DNA of 64,000 nt, from the NCBI GenBank assembly GCA_023846275.1, contig CM043878.1, forward strand, positions 10,981,501 through 11,045,500, read 5' to 3'. The translations under genes and the position numbers were made by a program. Shown piece after piece: positions 22,335 to 34,200 of the stretch (position 1 is the first letter of the stretch; every line of letters starts with the position of its first letter). The DNA is from Vanilla planifolia (Eukaryota; Streptophyta; Magnoliopsida; Asparagales; Orchidaceae). The notes below the pieces were generated by a model. That model was given only the letters and a program-made list of their open reading frames with translations, was not told the DNA's origin and did not search any database.

Positions 22335-25300
22335 ATGGCCTCCGCCAGTCTACTTCCCCTCCCTCATCTGATTCTCGTCTCTGGAAGCCAAACCTTCTCC
22401 GTCAAATCCAGTTTTCTGGCGACGTTTGAGGTCCGTCGGAACCAGAACCGTAGCCACTCCTTCTCTTGTGTCTCTGCTGCCGCCGCCGGCCCGTCCTCTT
22501 CTTTCTCTTGGGAGCACGAGGAGCAACGATGGCTCCGCGAGGAGCAGCGGTGGCTCCGGGAAGAGCAGCGCTGGCTCCGGGAGGAGCGTCGGTGGAGAGA
22601 TGAGCGCGAGTCTCTGCTGAGCGAGATGGCTACCCTACGGCACCGCGTTGCAGCACTCGAAGGCGCGGGCCTTGCCGCCGCCGTCGATGCGGTGCTGGTA
22701 CCGGCAGGTGAACGCGCTCTCGCTGCTAAAGCGAATCCGGATGTGGTTGAGGATGCGGAGGAAGTGAAGGAGATTCTTGCAATGAAAGCAAAAAGGAAGA
22801 CACTGCGGATGGGATCTGAAGGAGAAGAAGTACTAGAAATGCAGGTTTCGATCGTTCCACTATTCTCTTTGCCTCATTTGCATCAATTTACAAAACCTAG
22901 GTTAGCAATGGCTGTTTAATTTTTAAGCTGTTGGATTAACTTTTAAGCTGTGTTTGTATTGAACTTTGTTCTTGTTTTTGTGATTTTAATTACTATTTCA
23001 TGGTCACTAACACTTCTTCTTTTTCCTTTCATGGTCACAAACTTATCTGTTAGGACTAAGAATGTTCTAAGGGGAAAGGACCAATTGGTTGATACTAACT
23101 GAATCTCCAAATGAACTTTAAATTCATGAAGCTATAAACATTGGAATTTTAATTTTATTTTTTATTGAATGATACTGCTCGACTCTGTCGAAATTATCGT
23201 TATCTATTCTATCATATCACAGTAGTCTTGCCATCTTATTTGCTCTCTATCATATTGTTGCAAATTGACTTCTCTTTTGATTTTATCACACCATATTGGT
23301 TTAGTCACTCCATCAATATTCTCACACTAGATGTTTTATCTCCTTGTTGATCTCACCACATCATATCAACTTTGATGCCTTATCGGCTCTATCATTGGCT
23401 CTACCAAATTATCGTAAATTGTTGTTATTATACTCTATCAACTCTACCTCACTTTAGCTTTGTCAAAATAATCCTCATCAAGTATGCTTTCCTACTGAAT
23501 ATGTCCAAATCGTCATATTCAACCCTAGTATGATATATCTGTTTTGTCATGTTATTGACAATGCTTAAACTATTGCTTTTTAACATTGTTGAAACCATTG
23601 CCTATGACAACATTGTTTTTTCGATAACATTGTTGGACGAAATAGACTTTGTTGTCTTGATATTCCTACCACTAAACCTGCTTCATTTCCTTGTCAACCT
23701 TGTTGCACCCCTTCATCCCAATCGAGTCAATTCTAGTATTGATATTGTTCATTTGGAGTGACAACTTGATGGATTAAGTTAGACCAAAGACATTCAAAAA
23801 AAATATATTGCATACTTTGTAGATCTAGATTTTTCGTGAATTTTTAAACCAATCTTATGAATTATGCCATATTTAGTGGAACCATTATGGGTTAAGGCTA
23901 TGAATCTATCAAAACTGCACTTATGATATACTCTAGTTTTGAGTAAGAGTTATGGTGAGAAGTAAAAGAAAGAACTTGTTAGTCTATAGGTTGCATATTT
24001 ATGAACATAATTTGGTATTTGATGATCAATAGTGAGAGAATGATTTATTATTATAATGAAGAAGGGATTTGTTGTAGAAGGATATAAATTAAACAATTAT
24101 TTTATATATCAATAGTATAACTTATGAAATATCTATTGTGAAAATATTCTTTATATGTATCCTAACAAATCTCCTTTTTGTTGTGAGGAATTCTCTACAT
24201 TATATCTCTACTCATCCAATGGAAGCATATTTTTAATCACACAGTGAATGCATTGTCAACTTTGTTGTATCATATTGATTTTGTCTTTTCATCTGCTTTG
24301 TTGAAACAAAGCCTCATTGGTTTTTTTTCCAAACGTTTTGTAGCTTGTTGGCTTTGTTATATTATCGTAGATGGTATTTATTGACTCATCAAAAATTTGA
24401 TCTATTACATCATATCGATTGTGGCACATCGTCAACTCAATCAAAATAATCTCATTAACCTTGTTGCATGTGGACTATGTAAGAACTATCATTATCAACT
24501 GTGTCAAACCATATTAGACCAACTCTATTGCCCTGTCAATCTTGTCTCACTACCTAATCTCAATTGAGTTACTTATTGCTTTGATATTATTCATTTGTAG
24601 AGTGACACCATCATAGCCCAATTTAGACTAAAGACATAAGCAACACTCATGAACCAAAAAGCTCGATTTGTTGGGTTTGGATCATTGTTTTGTATATCAA
24701 CAATTCAACTTGTTGAATCTTCAATATAGGATTATGTTTTGTGCATATTTCTAAAAATTATTTTATTCTGTCTCATTTACTCAATAAAACAAAATAACTT
24801 TAAATATTGTGTAGATTTAGACTTTTTGTCAATTTATAAACTCATCTTACCAAATTTATATATTATAATATATCCATTGTTTTACAAAACAGGATTTTGA
24901 AACCCAAGCACACTGAATGAGAAAAAGCTAGGAATTGGCCAAAATTGTACTTATGATATACTTTAATTATGAGTGAGAGTTCACAACCAAAATTTGAAGT
25001 TTAAGAACCAACAAAGAGAAAATGGTTTGTTGTTATGATGAAGAAGTTATTATGCTTCAATTGTTGACATGGTACATAATCTGTTGAATGTAATTCAAAC
25101 TCAATTTAGCCAAACAAATTTCATGATTTTAATTATTCTTGTAGATTTTTAATTCAGTTGGTTTTAAAAATTCATTAAACCGAATGATGGATTTTATCAA
25201 TTCCATTGTTTTCCTAAGTACAAATTTGAAAGTATGCAATCAAATAGACCCCAATGAATGTTTAATTCGAGGAATTGTCAACTGCTTTTTGAAGAGTATA

Positions 25301-26706
25301 GTTTGCTTTTGTCTAATACATTTTTTTAAGATGATAGCAGGGGACTTTTAACCATTCTATACAAAGTTATTCTTCTGGAATTCAAATTTTGGTCATTTTA
25401 GTGTTGTATGTGCACAGCTTTTACAAATTCTAAGTTATTACTACAGCCATTGCTTCTTATCCCTAACAATTTGATGAGGTACTGAAATTTGTTTAAGCTT
25501 TTTGCACACATATTGTCTTCATAGTTGAGAAAGTAAATCAACCGATCTCCTCAATTTGATGGGTTATTTCTTTTATAAAGCTATCTAAAGGTTAGCTTCT
25601 AATATGCAGGAGGCTTTGCAAGCATTTGGTTTTTATTCAGGTGAAGAAGATATGGAATACTCTAGCTTCTCCAATGGGACAGAAAGAGCTGTGAAAACTT
25701 GGCAGGTGAGCTTCTTCTGGCTTTTAATCACCTTCTACCTATGAAAGCTTGTCTATTTTTTTATACGACTGTATTTATTCGAAAGTTTGCAATAAAGGCC
25801 TCAGTTGGAGCAATGGAAGATGGTATTATGACAGAAGAGCTTTTGGAGAAGTTGTTTGCAGAACGATATGTAACCAAGTCTATGGTGAAAGGAACCACAG
25901 ATCACAGAGATTTTACATCTGCAGAAAAAGTGGTGGGTACTTCATATCTGAAGAGTAATTTGATGGGTTTTTAGGGTTGATATTTGTACATTTTTTTGTA
26001 ATTTTATTTTCAAGTTTATAGCATTTTTTGAGGTAATTTGAAACTTGCATATTTTTCTTTATAATGTTTCCTTGCCTTGTATTATAGGGTGGCATCAATG
26101 GAGCACCATTTTCTTCAGTTACTGAATTTGCAGAAATACAAGAGAAGGTGATTAAAAAAGCTGATGAAGGAAAGGTTGAAGTATCTCAACATCGTGTATT
26201 TTTGCTTGGGGAGAATCGCTGGGAAGAGCCTTCTAGGTTAGGGTTGAAAGCTAAACTTAATAGAAACCAGTGTCTCACTTGTCGTGGAGAAGGGCGATTA
26301 ATGTGCTCAGGTATATAATAAATTTTAGCTAATGGTCAACAAGTATATATATGAGACCTATTTTTATGCCTCATCTTTCTTTTAGTTTGATGCTAAACAT
26401 TTTGTTCATGTTCACTTGATATATAGTTTACTGTTATTGCCATGTTTTGTTAAGGATATCTTTAAATAATTGTTTTCTTCTATCCTTCCTGCAGAGTGTG
26501 ATGGTAGTGGAGAACCCAATATTGAACCTCAGGTAAACCTAAAACTTCTTGCAGTTGCATGCTTACAAATATTCATGTTATCTTAAGTTCGTTCAAATAT
26601 TCACGTATCATTTTAGTTTTTGGAGTGGGTCGATGAAGGAGCTAAGTGTCCATACTGTGAAGGCCTGGGCTATACCATTTGTGATGTTTGCGAAGGGAAG
26701 GTTTAG
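22335..26706 (+). CDS. PTAC5: pTAC5-like protein: coiled coil, PG-binding-like domain, DnaJ-type zinc finger
   Basis: Six exons (22335-22844, 25610-25705, 25798-25932, 26088-26310, 26495-26532, 26617-26706) join in phase to 363 residues. The order is an N-terminal plastid transit peptide, a Glu/Arg/Trp coiled coil with EEQRWLR repeats (about 62-95), a peptidoglycan-binding-like helical domain (EALQAFGFYSGEEDMEYSSF, GTERAVKTWQ, DGIMTEELLEKLF) and a C-terminal zinc finger (309-360) with four CxxC pairs: CLTC, CSEC, CPYC, CDVC. Arabidopsis pTAC5 has this architecture and was found in plastid transcriptionally active chromosome preparations; a redox or chaperone-like role there is known only in part. 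All eight cysteines are present. The ATG at 22335 is the first in frame. Intron 1 is 2.77 kb and contains an internal duplication. The upstream QPT gene ends 448 bp before it. Confidence 0.88.
22519..22600 (+). repeat. In-frame coding repeat (EEQRWLR) in PTAC5
   Basis: GAGGAGCA.CG.TGGCTCCG is repeated at 21-bp spacing about four times and encodes EEQRWLR, EEQRWLR, EEQRWLR and EERRW. The 7-residue period matches a heptad, so it extends a coiled coil. Synonymous differences between copies show that the protein repeat is not brand new. Confidence 0.85.
23165..25070 (+). repeat. Diverged direct duplication (~1 kb) in PTAC5 intron 1
   Basis: Two related copies can be followed. In the first (about 23165-24070), a block rich in CTCT/ATCA/TTGTC motifs is followed by GAGTGACAAC (23757), GTAGATCTAGATTTTT (23819), TTATGATATACT (23921) and AATGATTTATTATTATAATGA. 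In the second (about 24240-25070) the counterparts are at about 24598, 24811, 24951 and 25021. Spacing drifts from about 840 to 1,030 bp because of indels. They may be two LTRs or a worn tandem duplication; no retroelement protein lies between them. Confidence 0.65.
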
Positions 26707-27162
26707 GGGTTCGACGGTTTGAAATCGGAATGGTCATCAAAACTCTGTTTGCCACATTATTGAAGGAGTTCATCCTATCAAGAGAGATCATTAGGATGGA
26801 GTTACTGGTAAATGTCATATAGATTTTAGAGATAGGATACTCATTGGATGATATAACATTTATGTGTATATATGTATGTATGAGTTACTTATAATGATAA
26901 TTCTTCAATGGGTCTTAATATAAATAATATACTTTGTTTATTAGTCAATAAACCTTCAATGATCAATAAGGGCACCATCAACCTTTTTAGATTGTGTGAT
27001 CACATTGACCTAGGATATGTGTAACTTATGTAATATTGAACTAGTTTTCTCCTCTGGATGGAAGGAAGCTTCAATCATATAAAGCACACATCAGGCAGCT
27101 CATGTCTATACAGTGAAAAGACTAGGATTTAAACTTCCTTTTCTTCATAAGGAGGTCTGGGC
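26707..27162. other. Convergent spacer between PTAC5 and PPR gene
   Basis: 456 bp between two converging stop codons (PTAC5 TAG at 26704-26706, PPR stop at 27163 on the minus strand). It must carry both 3' UTRs and polyadenylation signals. No further gene is visible. Confidence 0.6.
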
Positions 27163-30100
27163 TTAATGGGCAAACATAGGGGCTTCATCCTCATCCAGCC
27201 AAATAGAAACTAGGTCAGCTACATAACCATCATCCTTCATTAACACTGAAAGATTATCCACTGTTTCATAAATGTGATTAGCATAGGGATGAAACTTATC
27301 TCCAGCAATAAACAAGCTTGTTCTGTTTCCTACCTCTATCCAACTGCAACCAGGTACCTTCTTCACTTCCCTCATCCTCATAGCATGTCTCATCCTCCGA
27401 GCACCAGCCCAGTCACCTAAAGCAGCATGAATACCAGAAAGCAGCACATAGGGAGTCGAGTTGTTAGGTTCCAAGTTGATTAGTTTTTCAGCAGCAAACC
27501 CAGCTCTCTCAGAATCCCTATGCCTATGGCAAGCAGCAAGCATTGTTGCCCAAATCAAGCCTTCAGCTTCAAAAGGCATCTCAGCAATCAAATCTTGTGC
27601 CTCCTCAAGGTATCCTCGTCGACCAAGAAGATCGATCATGCAAGCGTAATGGGTAACCTGCGGGGTTATTTCATGCTTGTTTTTCATAGACTTGAAAAAC
27701 TCGTATCCTTTGGTGATTAATCCTGCATGACTGCAAGCTGTGAGAATACCTAGGAATGTGATGCCATCAGGGTTCACTTGCAATTGTTGCATTGCATGGA
27801 ACATGTCGAGTGCTTGATGTGCATGGCCATTCTTCGCAAGGCCAGCTATAATGGAATTCCAGAAGATAAGATCATCTTTATGCTGTACTTCTTCGAATAC
27901 TTGGAGGGAAGATTCGACATCCCCACATTTAGAATACATTTCAATTAGTGTAGAGCTTGTATACTTGTAAGACTGGAAGGCAGTTGAGATAATGAGGCCA
28001 TGGACCTTTCGACCGTAAGCTAGAGCAGCCAATTCAGCACATGCCCCAAGAGTAGTAGCAAAAATGGCTTCGTCAAACCTTAATCCATGCCTGGACATTT
28101 TCTGGAATGACATTAAAGCCTCTTCATGGTAACCATTCTGACTATACCCAGAAATAATGATAGTCCATATTATCAAGTTCTTGCTATCCAGCATCTCAAA
28201 GACAAGCTTATTTGCATCAGCTAAGGCTTTGGATCTTAAGTACATTCCCATTAGTGAAGCCTTTAAGAAATCATCATGATGGAGAACACTGGATTTCAAC
28301 ATATAACAATGAAATTGCTCACCAATTGCAAGTCCCCATGGACCAAAAGCAGGCAAAATGCTGCCAAAAGTGATCTGCGAAGGACATATTCCATCGAGTT
28401 GCATTTGCTGAAACAACATCAGGGCCTGCTCCTCTTGTTTATTTTGAACATAACAATTGATAAGAGCATTTCTTGAGGGCAAAGTTTTTTCAGCCAACTG
28501 CAAAAAAACTAGTACTGCATCCTCTGGCACAGCAAGTTTTGTGTACAAGTCAACTAGAGAGCTTCCCACATAAGGATTTGAGCTAAGATTGAACTTGATT
28601 GATAAGCAATGAATCTGCTTGCCTTTAGCTAGTTCTCCAAGATTAGAGCAAGCACTAATAACACTTGAAAATGAAACCTCATCTGGTATCACACATTCCA
28701 ACCTCATCTGTCTGAACATATCTAGAGCTTCCTCTTCTCCATTGTTATGACAATGGCCAACCATAATAGCGTTCCATGAAACAATATCCCTAAGATGAAC
28801 AAACTTGAAGCATCGTTTAGCATCAGATAGCTCCCCACACTTGGCATACATATCAACAAGAGCATTTGCAAAGCAAATACCTGCTTCTATATTGCTCTTT
28901 ATTGCAAGAGAATGGCATTGTCTACCCAAATTTAGATTCTTCAAACCAGCACAAGCACCAAGAATACTGAGGAAAGTAACTTCATCTGGGTCGAAATCAA
29001 GTCGTTTCAACTCCTGAAACAGTTCTACCACTTCTTCTTCCAACCCATGCAGCAACAAGCCACCAAACATTGCATTCCACATAACAACATTCCTTTCGTC
29101 TGATGAAGCAAAAACTCTTCTTGCATCCTCCATGCAATCACACTTTGCATACATACTAATCAAAGAGGTTCCTAAAAACACGTTTGAATCCAAACCAAGC
29201 TTTATTGCCTCTGAATGAACTCGACAGCCCTCGTCAAGAAAACACAGGTTTGCAGTAGCACTAAGAATGGTACCCATTGTCGACCGTGTAGGTCTCACAC
29301 CCAAGCTCCTCATCTCCTTAAATATACCAAGAGATTCCCTCTCATGGCCATTCTGAGCATGCCCAGAGATCAAGGCATTCCAAGCCACCACGTTGGGTGA
29401 CTCGATCTCCCTGAACAAGCTCTTGGCAGCTTCCAACCTTCCTAGATTCAAACAAGCAGTCATGGCAGCCACCAAGGTAACACGATCCGGCACGACTCCT
29501 GATTCACGCATCATCAAAAACAATTCCAAGGCTTCTTCGGCCATTCCAAAATTTCCATAACCAGAAATCATGTTTGTCCAAGATATAACATCCGGCTCAG
29601 GAATTCCATCAAACACCTGCCGTGCTTCAAAAAGCCGGCCCCCTTTTGCATACATATCAATCAACGACCCCACGCAGTGAGGAACATAACTCAACCCTAT
29701 TTTGAGTATATACCCATGTATCATCCTACCTTCCTCCAACAAGTTTAACCTGGCACAGGCGGAAAGAGCTGTTGCAAGGCTAAATTGATCGGGTGACATG
29801 CCAGAACTTTGCATGGAGGAAAGTGCAGAGAGGACAGAGAGATTGTTTCCACCCCACAAATGGGCAGAAAGAACAGAATTCCATGATACCTTATCTGGCT
29901 CTTTGATAAGGTTGAATGCCCTCTGGGCGTAATGGCCACCTCCAGACTTAGAGTAAAGCACCACGAGGGATGTACTAAGTTTTCCAGATAGAGGGAATCC
30001 GAGTCTGTGGATACGGGCATGGATCAGTTTGCAGTTGTTGAATGTTTGGTCTCTATGAGGAATTCTATCAAACGGTTGGCGAGCGGGTAGTTTCGATAAT

Positions 30101-30255
30101 GAGATGAGAAGTTGGGTGAAGGTTTGGGAATCGGAAGGGATGGAGAGAACCGCGTCATGCTGCGGCGGCGGTAATGTAGGAGATGGGAGTCGAAGGGAAG
30201 CAGTACTCGGCCTCGGCCATGGCAAGCGCTTGAGGGGAAGACAAGCGGGAAGCAT
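27163..30255 (-). CDS. PLS-class E+ pentatricopeptide repeat protein, At3g09040-like
   Basis: A single intronless frame of 1,030 residues, the same size as Arabidopsis At3g09040 (about 1,028). It starts MLPACLPLKRLPWPRP, a basic, Pro-rich presequence suited to mitochondria or plastids. Tandem P, L and S PPR motifs fill residues of about 75-870, seen as regular SLIDMYAKGG, VISWTNMISGYGNFG, EEALELF and VTF.S.L.AC signatures. The C terminus has an E domain (GLIWATMLAACHRHRD...PGCSWIEV) and E+ segment (SLFIAGDKFHPYANHIYE), with no DYW deaminase domain. Such proteins bind single-stranded organelle RNA and usually act in C-to-U editing with a deaminase supplied in trans; the target is not known. 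No stops or frameshifts interrupt it. It lies downstream of MSH4 on the same strand (spacer about 1.0 kb). Confidence 0.92.
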   Translation of the reverse strand: MLPACLPLKRLPWPRPSTASLRLPSPTLPPPQHDAVLSIPSDSQTFTQLLISLSKLPARQPFDRIPHRDQTFNNCKLIHARIHRLGFPLSGKLSTSLVVLYSKSGGGHYAQRAFNLIKEPDKVSWNSVLSAHLWGGNNLSVLSALSSMQSSGMSPDQFSLATALSACARLNLLEEGRMIHGYILKIGLSYVPHCVGSLIDMYAKGGRLFEARQVFDGIPEPDVISWTNMISGYGNFGMAEEALELFLMMRESGVVPDRVTLVAAMTACLNLGRLEAAKSLFREIESPNVVAWNALISGHAQNGHERESLGIFKEMRSLGVRPTRSTMGTILSATANLCFLDEGCRVHSEAIKLGLDSNVFLGTSLISMYAKCDCMEDARRVFASSDERNVVMWNAMFGGLLLHGLEEEVVELFQELKRLDFDPDEVTFLSILGACAGLKNLNLGRQCHSLAIKSNIEAGICFANALVDMYAKCGELSDAKRCFKFVHLRDIVSWNAIMVGHCHNNGEEEALDMFRQMRLECVIPDEVSFSSVISACSNLGELAKGKQIHCLSIKFNLSSNPYVGSSLVDLYTKLAVPEDAVLVFLQLAEKTLPSRNALINCYVQNKQEEQALMLFQQMQLDGICPSQITFGSILPAFGPWGLAIGEQFHCYMLKSSVLHHDDFLKASLMGMYLRSKALADANKLVFEMLDSKNLIIWTIIISGYSQNGYHEEALMSFQKMSRHGLRFDEAIFATTLGACAELAALAYGRKVHGLIISTAFQSYKYTSSTLIEMYSKCGDVESSLQVFEEVQHKDDLIFWNSIIAGLAKNGHAHQALDMFHAMQQLQVNPDGITFLGILTACSHAGLITKGYEFFKSMKNKHEITPQVTHYACMIDLLGRRGYLEEAQDLIAEMPFEAEGLIWATMLAACHRHRDSERAGFAAEKLINLEPNNSTPYVLLSGIHAALGDWAGARRMRHAMRMREVKKVPGCSWIEVGNRTSLFIAGDKFHPYANHIYETVDNLSVLMKDDGYVADLVSIWLDEDEAPMFAH

Positions 30256-31279
30256 TTAAACATGGTTTGTCCAACTTCCTCTGCTCAAACTATGTTGCTT
30301 TCTTTACAGTAAGGCATTAGCCTGACGACTCAATGGATACCTACCTAATGTTTCAACACTAACCTGATTAAACTACAAACTCAAACATTTATGTTAAAAC
30401 ATTACCAAATTTAATTAATTTAATGAAATTATAATTATTTGAACTCAACCCACATTTTTTTTTCTATCACGTCTTTTGCTATGTTTCTATTGATATTACG
30501 CATGGTAATGGCCCCTACCAATGAGTGCATGAAAAAAGGTTCAAGTTCAGACAAGAAAAAGTCATGGAAAAGGCTTTAAAGATTGAGAACAAATATGCCA
30601 TATTAAGATCACTGGAGTTTAAAACAATGATCAAGTGATGTGTGATGCTTCAAAAGTTAGGGATGGAAGGAAGAAATCCTATGAACTAACATAATGGAAA
30701 GAGTGTCATGTTATAATACATGCTCTAAAACACTATTATCACTACCTACAGCTAAAACATTTATTCTATTTTCAAATCATTAAACACTTAAGACATCTAA
30801 AATAGTAGAAGAAACTTAATACATGGCATGCTAAATAGATCAAAGCTTTTTAAGATTACACATTGATCCTATTTCATTCACTATTTTAATTTGTACAAAG
30901 GAAGTACTTGAAACAAAATTTTAGCAAACTGATTGTATAATCAAAGCAGCCAACAAATTTTCGAGAACAGCATTGTTATATAATGAACAACTATTAACGA
31001 TATAATTGATTGATTTGAAAAAATCGAAATTTCAAATGCAATAATTAAATAATATACTTCACTTTATTATAATGAATTCATTCAATCATATAATAGAAAA
31101 TAAACAACATGGGATCAAATCACAAATATTTATAATTTCGTCATTTTAAAATTCACTTGAATCTTGGACTACTGAGCAAAAATCAAGGGATTCGACGAAA
31201 AATAACGCCATTGTTCATTAATAGAGCAGAGTAAAACATGCAACATTTCAGCCATGCAATTGACATATTCCAAAAACAA
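30256..31279. other. Spacer between MSH4 3' end and PPR 5' end
   Basis: About 1.0 kb, AT-rich. It holds the MSH4 3' UTR and the promoter of the PPR gene, both read on the minus strand. No element or extra gene is recognised. Confidence 0.55.
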
Positions 31280-34200
31280 TCAAAAGTTAACTCTACCTTC
31301 CTTATAGCTGTCTTTAAGATTGTCTAAAGCCATTCTTATAGAATCCTCACCTTGGTTGGAATATTTTAGGCAAATCAACCTTTGAGCTATCCTGTATACC
31401 ACTTGCAACGACTCGTATTGTTCGTAGTTGCTATTCATCCTTTTTGAATCCTGCAACACAACAATGTCGTAGCCCATAATGCGTCACATAAGCATAAAAC
31501 AATTGCAAACAAATCTGTTACAGAGTTACCTTCTCGGTGAACCTTGCAGTGATTTCTCTTGCTGATTCAATTACTGAGCTAGGAAGGCCAGCAACCGAAG
31601 CAAGTAGAAGGCCATAATGCGGCACGTGTCGTAGCCCATCTTTAAGATGAAACTGAAAGACCACATGCAATTTAGATATACCAAGGATGGTATGAACTCC
31701 TACACAAAAAAATGTAAGCACCACCAAGTTACCTTAAAATCCAGGTGGTTGTTCCTCAAGTCAACTTCAAAGTGTAGAACTTTTACATTCGGATATAATG
31801 TTGCCATTTCAGATAAAGCTTCCATGTGGGTAGCAAATACAGTGTAGCTGAAAAGATAAATATGAAAAATTTTCATTAAAAAAGTAAATAAATCATTGTC
31901 GTTCGTTTGTCAATAAGTAATCCTGTAAGTAGTTGTGCTAATAATGGTCAGGAAGATTTTGGATTGCAGAAAGTTTTCATTATAAATAAATGCCTGTTCT
32001 CTATTATGCTGAAGTAAGAGCAAGTAGAACACGTGGTCCAATTATTATAACCATCTTCCCACTCTAGTATTGTCTTCCTAAAACAAAACCCTACCTCTAT
32101 CATCACTCCTTTCAATGGAGGACCAATATTTCCTACTTTCTTACGATAAAACTCAACCTCACTAATTTTCTTCTTTGGAGAACTACGCTTTTTCCACTAT
32201 TCAACTCTAAAGGGTTGTTTGGCCATATAGATGGAAGATTGGCATTCTCAATAATGATTAAAATTGGATCTGACTTCGTTCCTTCCATAAATCTAACAAG
32301 TTTTGCTTGGTTTATTTGAGATCACTAAGTGTTAACATGGATTCACGCCTTCATCATTAAGCATTGCTTTCATTAAGAGGTCAATGTCATCATCACTACG
32401 TATGATGCATGGTTTGCTTTTGAGGTTGCATATGCTAGCCCCTCCCAACTCCGAGTACTAAAACTACGGATGCAGCTTCACAACATGCATCAGTGTAAGC
32501 TTTTTATTTCAGCCCATGGGATTTATCCTCATTGGCTGGCTTTTTGGGTTAGTCTAACTGAACTTTTGACTAGTGTTTCTTTCTTTCATGGAAGATTGTT
32601 TCCTCAGCAACTTTTTCTCAACTTAAAGAACGCTTCATTTGTTTGAAACGAATTTTTCTCCTACTATCTGGTGCATATTTCAGAGATTTTGACCCCTTTG
32701 GTTCGCCTGATTGCCTTGTTGATTGCAATGCTTCTCATCACCTGATGCTAGATATCTCGACTTTTGTCTCTAAGTTGAGATTACCATAGAATTGATACAG
32801 TCCATATTGGAAATGGCTTAGGATTGAATATTAAAGCCATGGACTCGCTTTCCTACTCACAAATTGTACAAGCCTTAAGCTTAATGAGGTCCATCATGCT
32901 CCATAATTTTCATGCTACTTGCTCTCCCTTACCAAATAAAAACAGCATAAGAATATCTCCATTGAATTCTTTTTTGATCATTTTGTTGTTAAAGATCTCA
33001 TCATGGGGTCACAGCTTCTAGTCAAAATTCTTTATGATGGCTTATACTGGGTACCAATTGCAAACTCTACCACTGCTCGTTGTACAGCATTCCTTTGAGT
33101 TTCAAAGTGTTCTTTCCTCTTTAGCATTGTTGTTTGGGTTATCCTAATGTTGATAACACTGGGTGAGTAGAAAGTTCTGCTTCTATAACAATGGGCATTT
33201 GTTCTTCCTGTTCTATTGCTAATTCTCATAGCTCTCCTTCACCTCCTGCTACTGGATCAAGTACCTGATCACTACAACTTGCACATGCTAATAATGTGTC
33301 AGGTCCCACACCTTTACTCTATCATGAAGGTTTTAAATATAATTATCTTTTTGAAATGATTTTTTATAACTGTGATCTGTCATAAAAACTAAATTTGAAG
33401 TTGCCTCTGTTTTTACCATTTTTCACATAATGGTTGAAAACCATTGTGGTCACAAAATGGTTAGCCTGCAAACCAATCTTGGTGGCAAAGTTTCAAGCAT
33501 AGTGCTCTTATTGTTTAGCCATAGGCATTACTCGTCGTGTCATCTGTCCAAATACACTTGAACAAAATGAGCCTACAGAACGACATCATCACCAAATCAT
33601 TCAATTTCATCTACTCAAGTTATCCCACTGATCCTTAACTTTACACTTTTGGAGTTAGGTGTTTGAAACAATAATTTTTCTCATTGATTCCAAAGCATTC
33701 GTAATGAATGTCTCACTCCATATTCTATGATTCCACAATAAAATACCATTTTTAAAATGTTTTTGGTAACCGTTGCTTTCCCTAATTATGACCCTATAGC
33801 AAACAAGACTAGAATTTTGCTCTTCTCATTATGTATCCATCAAATTATTATGATTACCTTATATTGGATTTACATTCTCACCATATTTATTTTTGTCATC
33901 ATGTTTATATTGATGAAGATACTTTTCCCTTCAAATATAAATTAACCATTTCTCCTTTGTTAAACTCCACCCTCTCTCTGGTAACTTGTGCCTAAGTTCA
34001 TTATCTCTTCAACCCCTATAACTATTGCCATATCTCCATCTAACAATGCCTCTTCAAACCAACCAGTTGAGCAATTCTATGTATTTCCTGCCTCTGTACT
34101 TTCAACCCAAGCCTCTCATCTACAAACTTTGCAACACGCTAAGGTCCCTCGAATAATGTACAAAGCCTACAAACCAGATGCCAAATTATGCCTTGAATGC

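Noticed and set aside
27461..29400. Several plus-strand frames of 60-70 codons
   Set aside because: Antisense shadows of the PPR gene.
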